From positions 2,746,949-2,810,948 of the forward strand of contig NC_066518.1 in NCBI RefSeq assembly GCF_024679095.1: a stretch of 64,000 nt of DNA, written 5' to 3'. Under the pieces are notes generated by a model, which was given only the letters and a program-made list of their open reading frames with translations, searched no databases and was not told the origin of the DNA. This DNA is from Eriocheir sinensis. Lineage: Eukaryota > Arthropoda > Malacostraca > Decapoda > Varunidae. Positions 32,793 to 64,000 of the stretch are shown here, in pieces. The first letter of the stretch is position 1. Every line of letters starts with the position of its first letter. Both the position numbers and the translations under genes were made by a program.

Positions 32793-33247
32793 AATGGGTG
32801 GTGGCTGAATGGTTAGTGTGCTGGCACCGCATCCAGGAGGCCACGCATTCAAGTCCTGCCCACCACCACAGATGGAATTTTTCAGTCACTGCCGAGTGGC
32901 CTAAGACTACCCACATGCTGTCCTGAAGACCACCTGTCAACACGGACTCTAGATTCTCTCTCTAAAAGAGAGGCTCAAAGATGAACTCCGGGGGGCAGCA
33001 TGAGCCAAGCAAGAGGGCGTCACTATAAACACTTGCCTGCGTCTTAATGGGCTGGGGCCAACCATCAGGCCCCACCAGGAAAGTCTACCAGCGCCATAGA
33101 CCAAAACATAGAGGAAAAAAAAATGGGGGCATACGCCAGGGGGTACGTCACCTCACCCACCATATGACACCAAGTCCGGGGGGTTCCTCCGGACGAGTCT
33201 CCATGCAGGCCCCTTTCCCATCCTGAGTACCTCCTGACAGGAGTACA
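32793..33247 (+). mobile_element. tRNA-derived SINE, family B, long copy
   Basis: Head: GTGGCTGAATGGTTAGTG and B-box-like CATTCAAGTCC. The body matches 12361-12706 on the minus strand, including GCAGCATGAGCCA. A single copy of the 37-bp unit (CCAACCATCAGGCCCCACC) is present. A further 3' segment (33120-33247) is shared with 56350-56460. Confidence 0.8.
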
Positions 33248-35030
33248 TAAATACATCTTCTCAAGGTCTCAGAAAAACTGGTTTTCAAGCTAAAGATGCT
33301 GTGCTTCCCTAATTAATACACCCCATCATTCTCTCTACCTTACAAACCCTGCTCACTCCAATCAAGCAGTTGACAGATCATTTTCCTAATTTTCATCCAA
33401 TGCTTGCATACAGACTTTCACCTGTTGTTTTCCATCACTGTCAACTTTTACACTACTCGACATTAAGTGGAATGAAAAAAGATCATTATAGAACAGCTTT
33501 CCTTTATAATATCAATCAACCAACTCAGTCTTATGAATATACAAATATAACAACCCATATAAGGAAAGGTAATGATTATCAAACTATTATATATATATAA
33601 TTACAGCATATATTTTATTATTAACACAACTACCAGTGAAATAATTTATGCATGAGCAACTATGCTTTTATTCCATCCAAATCCTATAAATATTTGGAAT
33701 GTGTAACAATGTATCTTTCATCATTCTACGAGCAGCATACACTAATTTATACAACCCTGCAGCCTGAAAGAATCATTTTCACAACACATGACCTACATGT
33801 TTTTCTTTGCATTCTTTTTATATTTACCAGGAAGTATATTTTAACCAAGAGCAGATTACAGTAAGGTTAGAAAACTGTATCATTCAGTAAAAAGCAAATG
33901 ATCATGAACTGACAATCATAAATAAAATGAACAAATGAAAGTAAAAGATTAATAAATAAAATTGTAGGTATATTTTTCAACTCAAAAAAACTAAATGACA
34001 GGAAACCTTTCTTACTACTGTAATATGTATAGTATCTTAAGGCACACAAAAAATACTGAAAATTATTTTGATAACCACTATAGAAGATGACCTTGAAAAA
34101 CTAACTTTATGAGTTACCTCTTAAATAGACAAACAGAAGGTCCAACTGTATTAGTTTTGTGACAATGCTACTTTAGTTTGAACTTTTCACGTAAATCATG
34201 TGTATCTGCGTAGTGTTTTTACATTCCTTTACTCTGCATTGTACGCAGAGTTTAGGGAAGCTTAATGTAATGAGAGATCAGAACAGATGACAGATTAAGA
34301 ATAAAATCAAACACAAGCTCCTTAAGATTGGCCAAAACTGGTAATTTAGAGGAACATAACAAATGAGGGAATTATGAAATATTTGCTGGAAGATTAAATA
34401 ACTTTTTCAACTCTGTTTCCAGTATTCCTCAACACATATTTTCATAGAATAATAACTGAAAAAAAATCCCACGTTGTAAGAACCACAAAAGCTTTCTCAC
34501 AAAACTTTTAAAATTTTCATCCATTCTAATTACAACTATTGGCTGTATACTGCTTCAAACAAATGCTTATGTTGAGAATTAGCTATCTGCACTGTTCTGG
34601 TCTATGTGAGAGTAGTTATTATTCTGCCATGATCAATACTCTGACTTAATTTTAACATTCATATGAATAGAATTCAACATTATTTATACTCTGAGGTTAC
34701 ACAATATATAACTGAATTAGGTAATATATATATATGGTTTGCAATATATCCCAAACTCTCAACAGACTTGTACATCTACTTTACAGCCTCTCAATGTCCA
34801 ACATGTTAATTTCACATAAAGTGAAGTCTGTTGAAGCTGTCGTGAACACAATTTTATATCAACTATATAACTAAGTTAATAGTTTTACTGGTGGTAGTTT
34901 AGTCATTGATCATATTCCTAAAAAGATAAGAAACACTGCAGAGTCTGTAATCTGTACATATCTATGATAGGGACATTTATGCAAGCAGATTCACAATGCT
35001 AGTCAATGGTAGGCAGTATATAAGTTCGTA
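33248..35030 (-). other. probable clathrin light chain 3'UTR and downstream DNA
   Basis: AT-rich, repeat-poor sequence follows the stop codon. A minus-strand AATAAA at 33672-33667 could end a transcript with a 3'UTR of about 1.35 kb. No other gene was recognised. The end point is inferred. Confidence 0.35.
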
Positions 35031-59124
<24,094 letters not shown>

Positions 59125-60548
59125 TCTGATGCCTGAGATGTGATAAACCGGTATATATTTGAATTACACTCTATATTTATATCATTTTGGCATCATCCTG
59201 TTGTATTTCAGCTTGTAATTAGTTTTTCTTATGGCAAACAACCGTTTTGACTATTGATTGGGTGATGAGTGAGGCACTTAAAAAGGGAACCCTTGATTGA
59301 AGAGAATTTAATTTTTTCTTGCCCACCTTCAAATCCCATTTTATGCTATGGTAAGACCAGAACACCCTCAAAAGACGTGGGCTATCCAATATCCTGGCCC
59401 TTCATGGGGAAACACAACACAGAAATAAATCCATTGCTAGCCACTAGTGCCATGGGGGGTATTTCCTACTTGAGGCATGTGAGAAATTGATCTATTTAGG
59501 AAAATAATTTTTTTCCCCAAAACCAAGGCCCCTGAAAAGGTAACAGACACTCTAGCACTGAATCAAAGGGTACCCTGAGACTTAACCCTAAAGGATGGGT
59601 GACGGGTTCTTCCGGCTGCCAGGTCAAAAGCAGGTGGCGGGTTTTTCTGGTCTGCCCTTTTCCGCCGTAATTTTGAAGTTTGCATGTGGATTTATTGGTC
59701 AGAGTGACTCCAAGGCTGCCACATATTTCCTCCATGTCATTCTCAATGTTCCTGTGACTGTAGCAATGGCAGAAGGAGAGTTTTTTGGATCTTCTTTGTC
59801 TGATTCTGTGCTCGAGTGTCCACAGCCACCAACCTCAACTCCTCATATGCCTCCTCTTTATCTCTAAAGGGCTCTCAATTTGAGTGCAATTGGGAGAGCT
59901 GAAAGCGACTTTTTCAAGCTTCAAAAGTGGGATTAGTGGTAAAGAGTGACAGCAACAGCATTGAACTCCAACCCTTTGTCTTATCAGGAAGGTTGAGCCC
60001 TGTTATTGTGCAATCTTGGTTAGTTGGCCACCCTGTAGATCAATCTCATTACGGCGATGGTGGAAGTGATACTGAGGCCCCTGAGGATGCATCCTACCAC
60101 CCTTCAGGGTAATCAAGTTAAGAACATGAGGGTAGTGAAGGGGCTTTGTAGTGGGGTCGAGTGGGGGGAAGGGAGGGCCATTTGCTACACTGCGCCATCC
60201 ACAACCTATGCAGCGTTGCGAACAAAGGCCTGCTGCCAGCTGCAAGTTACTGCACTTCATCACGTTGCCACGGAAACAAACATGACGCAGAGACTTCGAA
60301 TTTGTGGCAGATTGGAGAGGAAGGATGGTTAAAGGGAATGCTCATAAATTTAAAGCTATTGGCATAGGCGGAGCCATGAAATTGATAATGGAAAGAGAGC
60401 AATTTTCAGGAACATGTTAAAGGTCAGCCAGAAGGGAACAAGTCAAAATAGAGCTCGGTGCAGAGTGAAGTCTACAAGTTTGAAGAAGAATCAATCCACC
60501 CTAAATTGACCTCTCTTTTGACCACTCTATACTATCCTCTGTATGGAA

Positions 60549-60622
60549 GTAGCGGGCTTTTTTTTTTTCTCTTTTTGTTGCCCTTGAACCATCTCCTATG
60601 CTGTAATAAAATAAAAATAAAA
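60549..60622 (+). mobile_element. jockey-like LINE, 3' terminal stub (J4)
   Basis: GTAGCGGGCTTTTTTT, TTGCCCTTGAACCATCTCC and GCTGTAATAAAATAAAAAT correspond to the extreme 3' ends of copies J1 and J3, here with an A-rich tail instead of TA repeats. Confidence 0.75.
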
Positions 60623-60628
60623 AACGAA

Positions 60629-60866
60629 GCGATAAAGGCGGACGGCGTGACTCACTACTAAAGGCACCGTGGCGCTCAATATTAACCAACAATTTAAACG
60701 TCATGATGGACTTACTTGGGAATAAAACATACCTAGAAAGAAAATAGAAAGACCCCAATAAGTGATACAAGGCGGACGGCGTGACTCACTACTAAAGGCA
60801 CCGTGGCGCTCAATATTAACCAACAGTTTAAATATCATGATGGACTTATTTGGGAGTGAAACATAC
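60629..60866. repeat. two direct repeats of about 100 bp, 134 bp apart
   Basis: Copies at about 60629-60732 and 60761-60866 share GGCGGACGGCGTGACTCACT and end at ACATACC (GGTATGT on the minus strand). About 90% identical by eye. They lie in the probable first intron of the clathrin light chain gene. Confidence 0.85.
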
Positions 60867-61060
60867 CTTGCCTGCCTAAAGCCCGCTAACCACAAAACCA
60901 AGCCCGCAAATACCTGCCGAGAGTCGTGGCTGTCACCTGAGGGATGTAAACACTGGCCGCTGCTACGAAAAATACCTCATCTGATAAATAAGTCGCACTA
61001 ACGCCCACTACGCATGCGCACTGGGAAAAACACGGCCGAAAAAACTACTAATTGCCTGGT
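60867..61060 (-). promoter_or_regulatory. probable clathrin light chain 5' non-coding exon and promoter
   Basis: A donor CAAG/GTATGT at 60867/60866 could end a 5'UTR exon spliced to the acceptor at about 59133. Upstream, TACGCATGCGCA (61009-61020) matches an NRF-1-like palindrome with one mismatch, typical of housekeeping promoters. Transcript evidence would be needed for the start site. Confidence 0.4.
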
Positions 61061-61792
61061 ATTGTTCTAGTTTGTCCACTTGTGATGGTTGATATTGCCC
61101 ACCAGAAAACAACACATCAGACCAACAGACTAAACAAACAAGAACTGAGTGAACATCAACGTGGGGTAATTCTTCCCTAAGTCTGCCCTATTCGTTTGTT
61201 CTAAAGCATTATCTTGATTCAAAGTGTTTCTCTGATGTTTGCACCATGCACTGGAAACGAAACAGGAAAAGTAAACGAGAGCTGTGAGTGAAACAGAGAA
61301 AAAGTAAGCAAGATGAACCTCTCTCTGCGAGCTATTTTGCGACTGCGAGCTCCTACAACACCGCCCCTCCACGTCACGGTCGTCGCCACACCCGACCAAA
61401 TCCACATACAAGTTTTGACAGAAGAAGGCCAACAAAAATTCAATTATAAAACTTATAAATTTACCTTATATAACATTATAAAAATCAATTATTACGAAAT
61501 AAAACTCTCTAGAGTGTGTAAAATTATATTTCAAATAGCTATACACATTAGCTACCGGTACCGTAGGCGATATTTTCTTATAAAATCAAATGTTTAAAAG
61601 ATAACTAGGCAATGAATACAGCATTTATACTTATGATAAAAATATGGTAGTTTAATATAAATTTCATCCCTTGAGGATACGCGCTCGGTTCGTTTCTAGA
61701 CGAAAAGTTGTCTCCCTCACCGCGGGAAGGTCCCACATTGATTAATTGATTTGTAACTCTAAGAGCAAATAAGAAATTTCACTGTGGAGCGC

Positions 61793-61794
<2 letters not shown>

Positions 61795-61851
<57 letters not shown>
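61795..61851. repeat. (CT)n microsatellite
   Basis: 57 bp of CT, followed by two ATAAGAAC-like octamers. Confidence 0.95.
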
Positions 61852-61855
<4 letters not shown>

Positions 61856-61875
61856 ATAAGAACATAAGAACGTGA

Positions 61876-61981
61876 TTGATTGATTGATAGTTTATTGTTG
61901 CAGGTAAACAACAAGGGAGAAGGGAAGAACATGCCATCCCAACCCCCAGGCAGGACAGAGTGTGATTATACAACTATTAAT
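61876..61981 (-). mobile_element. (TCAA)n-tailed LINE 3' fragment
   Basis: Nearly identical to 28365-28495, including GGCAGGACAGAGTGTG. Confidence 0.8.
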
Positions 61982-62206
61982 CGTATGACATCGATGTTGA
62001 ACTGTGATATCGACACAGCTGATAATTGACTTGATAATTTTATATATATTGCTAAATTTTCTGACGATATGAAGACTGATAACTCATTCGGTCCTCTCAG
62101 GCAGGCAAAGCCTTTATAAGAATATTTGAGCATATAACTTAAATCGAATCCGCAAGCTCGGGTTCGATCCCTGGCAATGAATATAATCCCGCCCCTCGGT
62201 CAGTAG

Positions 62207-62355
62207 GGATGGGCAAGTACCGTTAATTTGAGTACCGGTAGCACCGGTACCGAAAACTCAGCTACCGTTAGTACTGGTACCGGTACCGGTACCCGAAGGA
62301 GTATTTTTTTTATCTATGACTTCTGATGAAATTCCCAAATAAATTTCCTGTAAAG

Positions 62356-62393
<38 letters not shown>

Positions 62394-62931
62394 AAATGGT
62401 GGGAACTTGGGGAGACGGTCAGCGAGGCAGTGACTCAGCGTCTCCATACAGGGCCCATACCACATTGAGGCGGGCGAGCGCCGAGCGTCACTAAGATCCA
62501 AACGGTACCGGTACTAGCGGCAATGCGCAGTGCCGAGTGATCATGACGCTTCCCGGCACCCGAGTGATCATGAGGCTTCGCGGTACCAGGTACTGGTACT
62601 TGGTACCGCGAGGAATCGATTCCTCTCGGTACCAGGTACCGGTACCGGTTACCGCCTCCATGTGGTATCACGCGGTATGGGCCCTGTGTGTAGACGCTGA
62701 GTCACTGCCCCGCTGACCGTCTCCCCAAGTTCCCACCATTTTGTCCTGCTTTCCGTTTCCATCACAGCTCCCGTTTCCATTATTTTATTATTTTATTTAT
62801 TTATTGGAGTTACTGGATAATTCTTGATGTCCGATTCTTTTTCTTTTTTAGGTTGCTAATAAATATTGTTATATTGTTATTAGACTATGATCGAGTACCC
62901 ATATCACCGAGATATCCACTCACTGAGTGGT

Positions 62932-62987
<56 letters not shown>

Positions 62988-63236
62988 AAGTGAATATTTA
63001 TTTTTTCGATAAAAAAATAGCATGTATAGTTATTATGGATGTACTCGATCATAGTTTAATAACAATAACAGTATTTAGTTGCAACCTAAAAAAAAATCGG
63101 ACATGAAGAATTATCAATAAATCCAATAAATAAATCCGAGCAATCTGGTACCGGTACCGAGCATTCAGGTACCGGTACCGTACCGTTTAGCTGGTACCGT
63201 TAGTACCGGTACTGGTACCGGTACCTGCCCACCCCG
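62207..63236. mobile_element. hAT-like non-autonomous element rich in GGTACC
   Basis: Left terminus TAGGGATGGGCAAGTACC; right terminus reversed CGGGGTGGGCAGGTACC. About seventeen GGTACC palindromes cluster at both ends and in the middle. A 73-bp inverted repeat (62392-62464 with 62671-62745, about 90% identical) and CT repeats (62360-62390, 62936-62981) lie inside. A fragment of the same family is at 43643-43895. No clear duplication flanks it. Confidence 0.7.
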
Positions 63237-63267
63237 TCAATCAGCACCCATGCAGCTCACCCAGCAG

Positions 63268-64000
<733 letters not shown>

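Noticed and set aside
62500..62660. Restriction-site-like cloning artefact from repeated GGTACC
   Set aside because: The hexamers sit in diverged natural sequence with hAT-like ends and recur at 43643-43895, so they belong to a repeat family.

Overview
The window is eukaryotic nuclear DNA. Genes are split by long introns with GT-AG splice sites. Dinucleotide and trinucleotide microsatellites are extremely abundant, and many LINE, tRNA-derived SINE and DNA-transposon remnants fill the introns and intergenic DNA. The protein sequences are arthropod-like. Together with the microsatellite load and the tRNA-SINE/LINE mix this suggests a decapod crustacean; the taxon is my inference, because no marker gene fixes it. 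No bacterial, CRISPR or operon-type content was seen.

Four protein genes were rebuilt exon by exon, and every splice phase agrees. (1) U2AF2, the large U2AF splicing subunit, minus strand: three 5' exons between 4557 and 1431, with the rest beyond the left edge. (2) A complete Golgi-type carbohydrate sulfotransferase, plus strand, 11966-16709, six exons, 367 aa. (3) A complete SLC2A13/HMIT-like proton/myo-inositol-type transporter, minus strand, 28653-17775, twelve exons, 542 aa, tail-to-tail with the sulfotransferase. (4) A complete clathrin light chain, minus strand, 59124-35031, six coding exons including a 39-nt micro-exon, 270 aa, with a probable 5' non-coding exon near 60.87-61.0 kb. 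The genes act in unrelated processes (splicing, glycan sulfation, solute transport, vesicle coats) and look like ordinary unlinked neighbours.

Layout: 0-4.7 kb U2AF2 5' end with a GC-rich promoter and CR1-like fragments in its first intron; 4.8-5.9 kb LINE remnants with a (TCAA)n tail; 5.95-6.8 kb an unusual minisatellite; 8.3-9.4 kb microsatellites and a 116-bp perfect inverted repeat; 10.2 kb a foldback element; 11-16.7 kb the sulfotransferase; 17.8-28.7 kb the transporter, holding a large jockey-like LINE and a 391-bp (TA)n tract in its last intron; 28.8-33.3 kb intergenic DNA with hAT-like and SINE copies; 33.3-61 kb the clathrin light chain, whose introns contain a nested transposon stack (41.6-45.2 kb), a hAT MITE with a perfect 8-bp target duplication (48 kb), a piggyBac-like MITE (53 kb) and a hAT transposase remnant (55.3 kb); 61-64 kb a GGTACC-rich hAT-like element, another jockey fragment and terminal microsatellites.

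No clear new multi-gene system was found. The best unexplained structures are the near-palindromic minisatellite, the long perfect inverted repeat, and three hAT-like elements that each carry clusters of a different short subterminal motif.
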